From CAZGTQ01 sp964528575 (GTDB lineage: Bacteria; Planctomycetota; UBA1135; GCA-002686595), in contig CAZGTQ010000163.1 of the NCBI GenBank assembly GCA_964528575.1, forward strand, positions 1-28,348: 28,348 bases of DNA, written 5' to 3'. Positions 1 to 7,759 of the stretch are shown piece by piece. The position numbers were made by a program, and so were the translations under genes. The notes beneath the pieces are model-generated. The model did not search any database. It was not told the origin of the DNA and saw nothing but the letters and a program-made list of their open reading frames with translations. Position 1 is the first letter of the stretch. Every line of letters begins with the position of its first letter.

Positions 1-744
1 TCGAGCGCGGTCTACCTGCTCAACGACATCCTCGACGTCGAGCGCGACCGCGCCCATCCCGTGAAGCGCCTGCGGCCGATCGCGTCGGGCGAGCTGCCGC
101 CGAAGACGGCGCTCGCGGCGGCGGGAGCGTTCGTCGCGGTCGCGCTCGTCCTCGCGTTCGCAGCGGGCGAGCGCGGCTACGCCGTCGCGGCGCTCGTCGG
201 CGCGTACGCGTTGCTGAACGTCGCCTACAGCCTGCGCCTCAAGCACGTCGTGCTGCTCGACGCGTTCTGCGTCGCGACGGGCTTCCTCATGCGCGTCGGC
301 GCCGGTGGGCTCGCCGCCGATGCCCACGTGTCGGACTGGCTGATGCTGTGTACGTTGTTCCTTTCGCTCTTCCTGGCGCTCAACAAGCGCCGTGCCGAGA
401 TCGACCAGCTCGGTGCGGGCCGCGGGGAGCACCGCAAAACGCTCGAGGAATACGATTTGCCGTTCCTCGACCAGCTCGTGACTTTGCTGGGGGCCTGCAC
501 CGTCGTCTGCTACGCCCTGTACACGGTCGACGACGAGACGATGGCGAAGTTCGGGGCGGCCAACCACATGGTCTGGAGCGTGCCGTTCGTCGTCCTCGGC
601 ATCGCGCGCTACATGTTCCTGGTCCACACCCGACGCGGCGGCGACAACCCGACCCGGGTCCTCCTGGGCGGGGACGCGGTCTTCCTGATCAGCGGCCTCG
701 CCTGGCTCGCGGTCGTCTCCGCCGTCGTCGTATGGGGCTGGTAA
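1..744 (+). CDS. UbiA-family prenyltransferase, decaprenyl-phosphate phosphoribosyltransferase-like (5' truncated)
   Basis: The reading frame is open from the first base, so the start lies outside the window. Membrane enzyme of the UbiA superfamily. The visible part opens with the first Asp-rich motif NDxxDxxxD (NDILDVERD), followed by HPVKRLRPIASGELP. That wording is typical of the branch that transfers phosphoribose from PRPP to a polyprenyl phosphate, as in the mycobacterial DPPR synthase, rather than of quinone or haem prenyltransferases. Further on come YSLRLKHVVLLD and GFLMRVGAG, also characteristic of that branch, and several hydrophobic helices to the C-terminus. In mycobacteria the product feeds decaprenyl-phosphoryl-arabinose synthesis; the acceptor lipid and end use here are unknown. 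The stop is TAA, 11 bases before the response regulator, so the two are probably co-transcribed. The superfamily call is firm and the subfamily call is good but made by eye. Confidence 0.85.
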   Translation, partial: SSAVYLLNDILDVERDRAHPVKRLRPIASGELPPKTALAAAGAFVAVALVLAFAAGERGYAVAALVGAYALLNVAYSLRLKHVVLLDAFCVATGFLMRVGAGGLAADAHVSDWLMLCTLFLSLFLALNKRRAEIDQLGAGRGEHRKTLEEYDLPFLDQLVTLLGACTVVCYALYTVDDETMAKFGAANHMVWSVPFVVLGIARYMFLVHTRRGGDNPTRVLLGGDAVFLISGLAWLAVVSAVVVWGW

Positions 745-755
745 GCTCGAACGCC

Positions 756-1400
756 ATGCGGATCCTGCTCGTCGACCCCGACCGGCTCCTGCGCGAGGGC
801 ATCAAGTGCCTTTTCCAGCGCGACAAGGGGCTGGAGGTCGTGGGCGAGGCCGACGACGGGCGCAAGGCGGTCGAGATGGCGGCGGAGCTGCGGCCCGACC
901 TCGTGCTGACCGAGGTGACGGTGCCGGAGCTCAACGGCGCCGATTTGACGCGCCGGATCCTGTCCGAGCTGCCGGCGGCGAAGGTGCTCGTGCTCTCCGA
1001 CCGGAGCGACGCACCGAGCGTGCGCGCGATGTTCGACGCCGGCGCGACCGGTTACGCGTGCAAGAGCTCGGGCGAGGACGAGCTCGAGCGCGCGATCCGC
1101 ACGGTGGGCGCGGGCAAGGTCTACCTCGACCCGGAGGTCGCCGGGAGCCTCGTCGAGCGGCGCGGGCCGCCCAGCGAGACCGACGCGGTGTTCACCGCCC
1201 TGACGCCGCGCGAGCGCGAGGTGCTCCAGCTCGTCGCCGAGGGCCACACGAGCAAGGAGATCGGGGCCCTGCTCCACGTGACGGCGAACACGGTCGATAC
1301 GCACCGCCACAACCTGATGCGCAAGCTCGACGCGCACACGGTGGCGGACCTCGTCAAGCTCGCGATCCGAGCCGGGCTGACGACGGTCGACGACTGTTGA
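756..1400 (+). CDS. NarL/FixJ-type response regulator with Glu at the phospho-acceptor position
   Basis: A 214-residue transcription regulator. The N-terminal receiver domain (about 1-120) has the acidic pocket D7/D9, a switch Ser in KVLVLS and the conserved Lys in GYACKS. The C-terminal LuxR-type helix-turn-helix (about 148-208) contains LTPREREVLQLVAEG and the recognition segment NTVDTHRHNLMRKL. In the segment DLVLTEVTVPELNG the residue normally phosphorylated (Asp in DVVLMDxxMPxxxG) is Glu53. Asp-to-Glu substitution can mimic phosphorylation in some receivers, so the protein may be constitutively active or controlled some other way; that is inference. ATG at 756 is chosen because the protein then starts directly at the first receiver strand (MRILLVD). 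No histidine kinase gene is visible in the window. Confidence 0.92.
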   Translation: MRILLVDPDRLLREGIKCLFQRDKGLEVVGEADDGRKAVEMAAELRPDLVLTEVTVPELNGADLTRRILSELPAAKVLVLSDRSDAPSVRAMFDAGATGYACKSSGEDELERAIRTVGAGKVYLDPEVAGSLVERRGPPSETDAVFTALTPREREVLQLVAEGHTSKEIGALLHVTANTVDTHRHNLMRKLDAHTVADLVKLAIRAGLTTVDDC

Positions 1401-1531
1401 AGAAATCACCAGGGCGATCTCCGCACAAGGGGTCCTGCCCGGGCGCACGGGGGCGCCTACGAGAGGGAGCGGTGTGACGGCCGGCCCTCCTCTTGACCGT
1501 GTCCCCGGTTTTCGTCGGTCGAGCACTGCAC

Positions 1532-1553
1532 GGAGGCGCCCTGCGGCGCCTCC
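1532..1553. terminator. Perfect 9-bp hairpin in a convergent gap
   Basis: GGAGGCGCC (1532-1540), a 4-base loop, and GGCGCCTCC (1545-1553) form a perfect stem. It is followed on the + strand by a short pyrimidine-rich stretch (ACCTTTCTCCCC) rather than a clean T tract. It lies between the convergent response regulator and HEAT lipoprotein genes, where a bidirectional terminator is expected. Confidence 0.6.
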
Positions 1554-1568
1554 ACCTTTCTCCCCCCC

Positions 1569-1606
1569 CGAGGGGCGGCTCGGCGTTCACGCGGAGCCGC
1601 CCCTCG
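1569..1606. terminator. 13-bp hairpin, second element of a tandem terminator
   Basis: CGAGGGGCGGCTC (1569-1581) pairs perfectly with GAGCCGCCCCTCG (1594-1606) around a 12-base loop. It sits 29 bases downstream of the HEAT lipoprotein stop (minus strand) and 15 bases after the first hairpin. Neither flank has a strong U tract, so factor-assisted termination or 3'-end protection is also possible. The rest of 1401-1634 shows no gene. Confidence 0.6.
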
Positions 1607-1634
1607 ACTCGAGTCAGGGGCGCGGCGGCAAGCG

Positions 1635-3155
1635 TCAGCGCCCGCGCAGCGCGCGCACGAGCTCGAGTCGCGCGCGCGCGATCGCGTCGCGTTCCTCGAT
1701 CGTGGGGAACGAATCGTCGGCCGGCTCGAGCGCGTCCCACGCGGCGAGCGTCTCGGCGTCCGCCTCGCCCTGCGCGACGATCCAGCGGCGCAGCGCCGCC
1801 AACGTCGAGCGTCGCTCGAGCAGCGGATCGCCTCCCAGCTCGACGAGCAGGTCGACGACCTCGTCGCCCGCGCCCGTGCGCACGAGCGCCTCCGCGGCCG
1901 CCTGACGCAGCTCGCGCGGCTGCTCGGGCGCGACGAGCGGCCGCAGCCGCCCGGCGGAGCTCGGAAGGCCCAGCTCGCCGAGCGCGCGGGCCGCGGCGAC
2001 GCGCACCTCGAGCGCGCGCGACGCGTCCAGGCACGCGCCCAGCGCCGGCTCGGCCGTCCCGACGCCGATCGCTCCGAGCGCGTCCGCCGCGTGCGGCGCG
2101 AGGTCGCGGCGGCCGAGCGCGAGGACGAGCTCGCTCGCCGCGGGCGCCGCGCGCGGGCCCATCCGCTGCAGGGACTGGGCGACGTGCACGCGCACGTGGC
2201 GATCCTCGTCGTGCAGCGCGTCGGAGAGGAGCTCCGCGACCGGCGACGCGAGCTGCGAGAGCATGAAGCGCGAGTCGTCGACGCCGCGGAGCTGGAACTC
2301 GCCGAACACGGCGATCCGGCGCCAGACCTCGAGCTCGAAGCGCGGCGAGCGCGCCGGCGGCGGCAGTTCGCCGCGCTCCCACGCCGCGCGCACCGCTCCC
2401 GCGTCCTGCATCCCGGCGCGCTGCGCGATCTCGACCAGGCGCCGCTCCGCCGCCGCGCGCTCGGCGTCCGAGCGCGCGCCGCTCCAGATGACCTGCAGCG
2501 CCGGGACGCCGGAGTAGTTGTCGAAGCGCGCGAGCGTGCCCGCGATCCACGCCGCGGTCTCGTAGTCCTTCTCGTACTTGAGCCGCAGCACGAGCCGCGG
2601 CACGACGTGGTCGTGGTCGAGCTCGCCGAGCCGCCACGCGCCGTGCGAGCGCATCCACGGCTCCGGCGCGTGCTCGACCCACGTCATCAGGACCTCCGCC
2701 GCGCGCGGGCTCGCGACCGCGGCGACGAGCTCGATGGCCGCCACGCGCTCGGCGCCGTCGCGCTCGGCGTCCTGGGCGATCGCCGCGAGCACCGGCAGCG
2801 CCCCGTCGCCGAGCGAGCGAGCGTCCTCGAGCGCCGCCTCGCGCAGGTCGCCCGCGGCGCCGCGGAGGAACGTGACCAGCCCCTCGGTCTCCTCCGCCAC
2901 GTCGGCCGGCACGTCCGCCGCGCCCTCCGCCGGGTCCGGCGGCGTCGCTGCGGGCATCGCCGCCGCCGTGATCGCCGCCGCGAGCTCCGCCGCGGGTCGA
3001 TGCTCCAGGCCGAGCTCCGCCTCGAGCGCCGCGATCGCGGCCGCGACGACCGGCCGCAGCTCGAACGGCGGCGGCGGGGGAGCGGCGGGCGCGTCGGGCG
3101 CTCCTCCGCACGCCGCGAGCGCGGCGCAGAGCGTGGCGGAGGCGAGCGCTCTCAC
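1635..3155 (-). CDS. HEAT-repeat lipoprotein, last gene of the importer-cytochrome operon
   Basis: A 506-residue exported protein of unknown function. The N-terminus is a short lipoprotein signal ending in the lipobox LAAC (Cys16), then a low-complexity Ala/Pro linker. The remainder is alpha-helical with repeated HEAT/PBS-type units, such as VRVHVAQSLQRMGPRAAPAASELV and VRVAAARALGELGLPSSAGRL. Such solenoids usually mediate protein contacts. The GTG start at 3155 gives a GTGA overlap with the stop of the cytochrome gene and puts the signal peptide at the N-terminus. Position and coupling imply it works with the five-haem cytochrome and possibly the importer, for example as a periplasmic scaffold; this is inference. 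The product ends 29 bases before a strong hairpin. Confidence 0.85.
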   Translation of the reverse strand: MRALASATLCAALAACGGAPDAPAAPPPPPFELRPVVAAAIAALEAELGLEHRPAAELAAAITAAAMPAATPPDPAEGAADVPADVAEETEGLVTFLRGAAGDLREAALEDARSLGDGALPVLAAIAQDAERDGAERVAAIELVAAVASPRAAEVLMTWVEHAPEPWMRSHGAWRLGELDHDHVVPRLVLRLKYEKDYETAAWIAGTLARFDNYSGVPALQVIWSGARSDAERAAAERRLVEIAQRAGMQDAGAVRAAWERGELPPPARSPRFELEVWRRIAVFGEFQLRGVDDSRFMLSQLASPVAELLSDALHDEDRHVRVHVAQSLQRMGPRAAPAASELVLALGRRDLAPHAADALGAIGVGTAEPALGACLDASRALEVRVAAARALGELGLPSSAGRLRPLVAPEQPRELRQAAAEALVRTGAGDEVVDLLVELGGDPLLERRSTLAALRRWIVAQGEADAETLAAWDALEPADDSFPTIEERDAIARARLELVRALRGR

Positions 3156-4150
3156 GGCTCGAGCTCGATGCGGTGCACGAGCGTCGCCTCGCGGTCCGGA
3201 TCGGGGTGCTCGCGCTCGAGCCAGTACGGCGAGCGCTTGTAGAAGAGCGCGACCTCGACCGGGCCGTCCGCCTCGGCGAGCGGGATCGCGCCGGTCCACG
3301 TCGTGTCGACGACGAGCAGCGTGTCCTCGAGCTCGACCTCGTCGCGGTAGGGGCTGCGGAAGCGCCACAGGTGCCGCCACGGGCCGCGCTCCTCGCCGTT
3401 CGCCGCGAGCGGGCGCCAGAAGACGTCGGCGGCGCGCGAGCGCTCGTCGGTCGGGAACGAGTGGCCGGCGCCGACGTTCTCGACCTCGACGACGAACGCG
3501 TCGCCCGCGCGCCGGCCGCGCAGCTCGACCGCGCGCCGCAGCATCGAGACGTCGTTGCCGCCGAGCATGCGGTGGTCGCGGCCCTTGTCGGGGTCGCCGT
3601 CTCGATACGGCATGTGGCACGCGATGCAGTCCTGGCCCGCGGCGGACGCCTTGGACGCGCGCCACTGCTGCACGGTCTGGTGCTGGTCGTGGCAACCCGC
3701 GCAGAGCTCGGGGCGCTGGAGCTCGACGCGCGCGACCGGGCGGCACGCGGCGGTCGGGTCGTCGAACGTGCCCGCGACGCCGCCGCCCTGGTCCTCGGGG
3801 ATCGCGTGGCACGCGATGCAGTCGACGCCCTCCGAGCGGCGCACCGCGCGCGGCAGGACGCGCTCGCCGACGCCGGTCTCGAACACGGGCCGCGGCGCGT
3901 GACAGTCGATGCAGTCCTCGTTCGCGAAGTCGTTGGAGAGCTCGCGCACGAACGGGTTGATCCACGCCATCGCGTGCTGCGAGCCCTCCCATTCGGCGAA
4001 GACCGCCGGATGGCACTCGCGGCACTGCGTCGAGCTCGTGAACGCCGTGCGCGGCGCGGCCGCCGGCTCGCCGCCGAACACCGCGAACAGGAGCCAGGCG
4101 GCGGCGGCGAGCACGACGAGGCCGGCGGCGGAGCGGACGCGGGGGTTCAT
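3152..4150 (-). CDS. Membrane-anchored five-haem cytochrome c family protein
   Basis: A 332-residue protein with an N-terminal hydrophobic segment (about 8-26) that would export it and probably anchor it in the membrane. Five CxxCH haem c motifs follow: CRECH 43-47, CIDCH 80-84, CIACH 111-115, CAGCH 150-154 and CIACH 175-179. The SQHAMAWINP stretch after the first haem site and extra His residues (for example H59, H157, H193) could supply distal ligands. This layout recalls the cytochrome c554 superfamily. The C-terminal 130 residues lack haem sites and look beta-rich. It should be an electron carrier or reductase outside the cytoplasmic membrane; the substrate is unknown. ATG at 4150 overlaps the ATPase stop (ATGA), and the 3' end overlaps the HEAT gene, so it is translated as part of the importer operon. 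Confidence 0.9.
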   Translation of the reverse strand: MNPRVRSAAGLVVLAAAAWLLFAVFGGEPAAAPRTAFTSSTQCRECHPAVFAEWEGSQHAMAWINPFVRELSNDFANEDCIDCHAPRPVFETGVGERVLPRAVRRSEGVDCIACHAIPEDQGGGVAGTFDDPTAACRPVARVELQRPELCAGCHDQHQTVQQWRASKASAAGQDCIACHMPYRDGDPDKGRDHRMLGGNDVSMLRRAVELRGRRAGDAFVVEVENVGAGHSFPTDERSRAADVFWRPLAANGEERGPWRHLWRFRSPYRDEVELEDTLLVVDTTWTGAIPLAEADGPVEVALFYKRSPYWLEREHPDPDREATLVHRIELEP

Positions 4151-4899
4151 GCGCGGACGTTCCTCGTCGGACCGGCCTTGGGATCGTGCGGCTCGGCGGC
4201 GGGCGGCGCGGGCGCGGCCCGCTCCACGCGGCCGCCCGCGAGGCGCACGACGCGATCGCAGATGTGCTCGGCCTCGCCGGGATCGTGGGTGACGTGCAGC
4301 GCCGTCCAGGCGAGCTCGGCGTGCAGCGCGGCGAGCCGCGCGAGCAGCGACGCGCGCAGCTCCGCGTCGAGCGGGCCGAGCGGCTCGTCGAGCAGCACGA
4401 GGCGCGGGTTGGCGGCGAGCGCCCGCGCGAGCGCGAGGCGCTGCGCCTCGCCGCCGGAGAGGGTGCCGGGCATGCGCTCCTCGTAGCCCCCCAGCTCGAC
4501 GCGTTCCAGGAGCGCGCGCGTGTGCTCGGCGCGCCGGCCGCGCGGGACGCCGGCGCAGCCCAGCGCGAAGCCCAGCGTGCGCGCGACGCTCATGTGCGGC
4601 CACAGCGCGCCGCCCTGGAACAGGAAGCCGATGCCGCGGCGCTCGGGCGGGACGCGCAGGCGCCCGGGCTCGCTCACGCGCTCGCCGAACAGGTCGATCG
4701 TTCCCGCGCTCGGCACGACGAGGCCCGCGAGCGCGCGCAGCAGCGTCGTCTTGCCCGAGCCCGAGCGGCCGACGACGAGGACGTGCTCGCCGCGCTCGAC
4801 GTCGAGGTCGAGCGGGCCGAGCAGTACGCTCGTCCCGACGCGCACCTCGAGGCCGCGCACGTGCACCGCCATCTGCGCGCTCGCGCCGGCGCCGCTCAC
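4147..4899 (-). CDS. ABC transporter ATP-binding protein (iron(III)/FbpC-like)
   Basis: A 250-residue nucleotide-binding subunit with every ABC motif: Walker A GRSGSGKTT (44-52), Q-loop Gln95 in FLFQGG, signature LSGGE (147-151), Walker B LVLLDEP (Asp171, Glu172) and the switch His205 in HVTHD. It powers the permease encoded just upstream. The GTG at 4899 overlaps the permease stop (GTGA); an ATG at 4872 nine codons later would leave the core intact. The C-terminal tail after the core is short and Ala/Pro-rich, with no room for the regulatory TOBE-type domain found in longer FbpC proteins. Substrate is assigned from the operon's binding protein and permease, not from this subunit. Confidence 0.92.
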   Translation of the reverse strand: MSGAGASAQMAVHVRGLEVRVGTSVLLGPLDLDVERGEHVLVVGRSGSGKTTLLRALAGLVVPSAGTIDLFGERVSEPGRLRVPPERRGIGFLFQGGALWPHMSVARTLGFALGCAGVPRGRRAEHTRALLERVELGGYEERMPGTLSGGEAQRLALARALAANPRLVLLDEPLGPLDAELRASLLARLAALHAELAWTALHVTHDPGEAEHICDRVVRLAGGRVERAAPAPPAAEPHDPKAGPTRNVRA

Positions 4900-6482
4900 G
4901 CCAAGACCTCGAGGCGCTTGCGCGCGAACAGCATCCACAGGATGCCCGGCAGCAGGATCGTGAACACGAGCAGGAGCATCATCGCCGCGACGAACGAGTC
5001 GCGGCCGAAGTGGACGGAGTTGAACACGCGGAAGACCGCGGTCTTGTTCGCGGCGGCCACCAGGATGGCGGAATCGAGCTCGCGCATCGAGAACACGAAC
5101 ACGAGGATCCAGCTCGCGACGAGCGCGCCGCGCAGCCCCGGCGCGACGATGTGCAGCATGCGCGTCGCCGGCCGCGCTCCGGCGACCGCGCCCGCCTCCT
5201 CGAGCCGCGGGTGCAGCGACGCGACCGCGCCCGACAGCACGAGCACGGCGAACGTCGAATAGCGGCCGGCGAACAGCAGCACCGCGGCGATCGGCTGGTC
5301 GTAGACGAACGCGACGGCGGGCGTGCTCCACGCGACGAGGAAGCCCATGCCGAACAGGACGGCGGGCACGGCGAGCGGGAGCAGCGCGGCGAGCTCGAGC
5401 GCGCGGCCGAGGCCGCGGGAACGCGCTCGCTCGATCGCGTGGCCGAGCACGAGGCCGATCGGCACGACGATCGTCGCCGCCGCGGCCGAGAACAGCAGGC
5501 TGTTGCGCAGATCGCCGCGCATGCGGTCGATCGCGATCGCGAACGACGCGCGCAGCTTCTCGCCGAGCGCGGGGACCAGCGCGGCGCCGCGCGGCCCGGC
5601 GGGATCGCGCAGGAGCGCCGGGCCGCCCGCGGCTTCCCACGCGAGCTGCGCGAGCGGGATCAGCGCGCCGACGACGACGACCGCGAGGCAGAACGCGAAG
5701 CACGGCCAGCGCCCGCGGCCGAGCGCGAGCGGGCGCGGGCTGCGGAAGTCGCCGTCCAGCGTCGCGAGCGCGCCGCGCCGGCGCAGCGCGAGCGCGGGGA
5801 CGAGCGCCGCGAGCGAGATCGCGACGAGCGGGAGCGCGCTCGCGACCGCCTTGCCCGGGTCCTGCGTCTGGCGCCAACTCGAGAAGACCTGGTCCGCGTA
5901 GACGTTGAACTTGCGCCCCATGAACGTGACGAAGTCCGGGACGGCGAAGTCGTTGATCGCGAACGCGAACGAGAGGCACGCGCCGCACAGGACCGCGGGC
6001 AGCACGAGCGGGAGCTCCATGCGCAGCACGGCGCTCAGGCCGCCCGCGACGAGCGCCGCCTCCTCGCGGCGCGCGTCGATGCGCTCGAACGCGCGCGCGG
6101 CGAAGAGCGAGACGAGCGGGAACGTCGCGAGGCCGAGGATGCCGATCGCGACGAGCACGCCGGGCTGGTCGGTCAGCACGGTCCACACGACCGCGAGCAT
6201 CAGCGGCGGGAGCAGCAGCGGCACCATGCCGAGCGCGCGCAGCCAGCCGGCGCCGGGGAGGTCCGTGCGCGCGACGAGGAAGCCGAACGGAAGGCCGATC
6301 GCGGTCGCGATCGCCGCGCTCGAGAGCCCGAGCACGAGCGTGCGGCCGAGCAGCCGCAGCGTGCGCTCGTCGAGCACCGCCGCGAGGTCGTCGCCGCCGA
6401 CGCGCGCGAGCATGACGCCGATCGGCACGAGGCCGATCAACGCGAACAACGCGAGCGCGGCGGAGACGAGCGGACGGCTCAA
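4896..6482 (-). CDS. ABC transporter permease, fused double domain (FbpB/ThiP-like)
   Basis: A 528-residue inner-membrane permease made of two homologous halves of about six helices each, the arrangement of FbpB-type iron(III) and ThiP-type permeases. Each half carries an ATPase-coupling EAA loop: EEAALVAGGLSAVLRMELP in the first and EEAGAVAGARPATRMLHIV in the second. The proposed start is TTG at 6482, which overlaps the binding-protein stop (TTGA) and directly precedes the first hydrophobic helix (SRPLVSAALALFALIGLVP). No better start lies close by, and the overlap matches the other junctions of this operon. Class is certain; iron as substrate is likely but not proven. Confidence 0.9.
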   Translation of the reverse strand: MSRPLVSAALALFALIGLVPIGVMLARVGGDDLAAVLDERTLRLLGRTLVLGLSSAAIATAIGLPFGFLVARTDLPGAGWLRALGMVPLLLPPLMLAVVWTVLTDQPGVLVAIGILGLATFPLVSLFAARAFERIDARREEAALVAGGLSAVLRMELPLVLPAVLCGACLSFAFAINDFAVPDFVTFMGRKFNVYADQVFSSWRQTQDPGKAVASALPLVAISLAALVPALALRRRGALATLDGDFRSPRPLALGRGRWPCFAFCLAVVVVGALIPLAQLAWEAAGGPALLRDPAGPRGAALVPALGEKLRASFAIAIDRMRGDLRNSLLFSAAAATIVVPIGLVLGHAIERARSRGLGRALELAALLPLAVPAVLFGMGFLVAWSTPAVAFVYDQPIAAVLLFAGRYSTFAVLVLSGAVASLHPRLEEAGAVAGARPATRMLHIVAPGLRGALVASWILVFVFSMRELDSAILVAAANKTAVFRVFNSVHFGRDSFVAAMMLLLVFTILLPGILWMLFARKRLEVLA

Positions 6483-7504
6483 TCCAGGAACAGCTCCTGC
6501 AGGCGCGCGTTCAGCCGCGGCAGGTCGGCGCCCACCTTCACGAAGTCGACGTCCATGAGCTTCAGCTCGGACAGGTCGACCATGCCCTCGGGCCGCTCGA
6601 CGTCCGGCCGCACCGGGATCTGCGCCGAGCGCGAGAACGCGAGCTCGCGCTCGACCTCCTTCGACAACAAGAAGTCGATCAGCCTCTTCGCGGCCTCGGG
6701 GTGCGGCGCGCCCGCCAGCATCGCGACGGTGTTGGGGATCACGAGCGTGCCGACGCCGTCGGGACCCTGGTCGGGGAAGACCGCGACGACGGGGAAGTTC
6801 TCGGTCTTCGCGACGTTGAAGTCGTCCGTGTCGGTCCAGCCGAACGTGACGTCGCCCTCGCGCGCCATGCGCATCGTCTGGCCGTTGCTCTTCGCGACGT
6901 GCACCGTCCCCGCCTTGTTGCCGGCGACGATCGCCTGCAGGTATTCCTCCGCGCGCTCCTCGCCGAGGACCGAGTACAGCGCCGCCACGTGCGTGAGCGT
7001 CGTCCCCGTCAGCGGCCGCGCGATCACGCCCTCGCCGGCGTGCTCGGGATCGACGAGGTCCCACATGCTCGTGATCGCGCTCGGGTCGGCCTTGTCCGTG
7101 TTGACGATGTACACGCGGGCGCGCGCCGCGAAGCCGGTCCACAGGTTCTGCGGGTCGCGGAACGGCGCGGGGATGTCCGCCGCCGACGGCGATGCGTACG
7201 GCTGGAGCAGCCCCTCGTTCGCGAGCGCGACGGTGTTGGCGATCTCGTTGTTCCAGAAGACGTCGGCGTGCGGGTTGTCGCGCCGAGCGCGGATCGCCTC
7301 GACGTGCCCGACGGTCTTCTGCGCCTCGACGTCGTAGATCGCCTCGACGTCGAGGCCGCTCTCGCGCTCGAAGCGCTCGATCAGCGCCTCGGAGAAGTCC
7401 TGGTCGAGCGAGACGTAGACGACGACGTCGGGCTCGCGCGCGCAGGACGCGGCGAGGGCGGCGAGCAGCGCGAGCGCGAGCGCGGGGGTGCGGGGCATCG
7501 ACAT
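6479..7504 (-). CDS. ABC transporter substrate-binding lipoprotein (iron(III)/FbpA-like)
   Basis: A 341-residue family 1 extracellular binding protein, first gene of the operon. The signal peptide ends LALAASCAREP; Cys21 with Ala-Ala-Ser before it is an acceptable lipobox, so the protein is probably lipid-anchored in the periplasm. The mature part begins VVVYVSLDQDFSEALIERFERESG and includes ADVFWNNE and MWDLVDPEHAGEGVIARPLTG, the usual order in the iron(III)-binding branch. I do not see the adjacent Tyr-Tyr pair of classical FbpA, so ligand identity is less sure (iron, or another oxyanion or cation complex). ATG at 7504 and ATG at 7498 are both possible. Expression presumably starts in the divergent region 7505-7759. 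Confidence 0.87.
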   Translation of the reverse strand: MSMPRTPALALALLAALAASCAREPDVVVYVSLDQDFSEALIERFERESGLDVEAIYDVEAQKTVGHVEAIRARRDNPHADVFWNNEIANTVALANEGLLQPYASPSAADIPAPFRDPQNLWTGFAARARVYIVNTDKADPSAITSMWDLVDPEHAGEGVIARPLTGTTLTHVAALYSVLGEERAEEYLQAIVAGNKAGTVHVAKSNGQTMRMAREGDVTFGWTDTDDFNVAKTENFPVVAVFPDQGPDGVGTLVIPNTVAMLAGAPHPEAAKRLIDFLLSKEVERELAFSRSAQIPVRPDVERPEGMVDLSELKLMDVDFVKVGADLPRLNARLQELFLD

Positions 7505-7636
7505 GGCAGGGCTGGGGTTCCGGGCGCGAAACGCGAGCCGACGCGTGCGGCGAGCGAGGGGGGTGGCGCGGACTGCGCAGCGACGCGCCGAGAGCGGTGC
7601 ACGACCGTTGGCGACGGCTCGTGCAAGCCGCGTGCC

Positions 7637-7666
7637 TTGACCGGTGCGAAGGGTCGAAAGTACGCT
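7637..7666 (+). promoter_or_regulatory. Putative sigma70-type promoter for the aminotransferase gene
   Basis: In the 255-base divergent gap 7505-7759, TTGACC (7637-7642) is followed after 18 bases by TACGCT (7661-7666). That is a fair match to -35/-10 boxes and stands out against the GC-rich background. Transcription would start near 7673, leaving a leader of about 87 bases. I could not place a convincing promoter for the minus-strand importer operon in the same gap. Confidence 0.4.
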
Positions 7667-7748
7667 CTCTCGCCCGCTCGTTCCACCCGCGCGCCGTCCC
7701 GTACCGTCCCGTCCCGTCACGTCGCTGCGCGCAGTCCGCCCGATCCCC

Positions 7749-7752
7749 GGAG
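7749..7752 (+). promoter_or_regulatory. Ribosome binding site deciding a TTG start
   Basis: GGAG at 7749-7752 is 7 bases before TTG 7760, an ideal spacing. The in-frame ATG at 7778 has no such site before it. Together with the family-typical N-terminus, this favours TTG. Confidence 0.6.
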
Positions 7753-7759
7753 ACCCGTC

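Noticed and set aside
1494..1499. TTGACC as a possible -35 box after the response regulator gene
   Set aside because: No -10-like sequence follows at the right distance and no plus-strand gene lies downstream before the convergent operon end.
1354..3111. Very long open frames opposite or overlapping the HEAT, cytochrome and other genes on both strands
   Set aside because: Their translations are Arg/Ala-rich low-complexity strings, the expected antisense or shifted reading of GC-rich codons. Real genes with recognisable domains occupy the same bases.
5010..7337. A long plus-strand open frame opposite the permease and binding-protein genes
   Set aside because: The product is Glu/Arg/His-rich with no hydrophobic core or motif, which is the antisense image of the genuine transporter genes.
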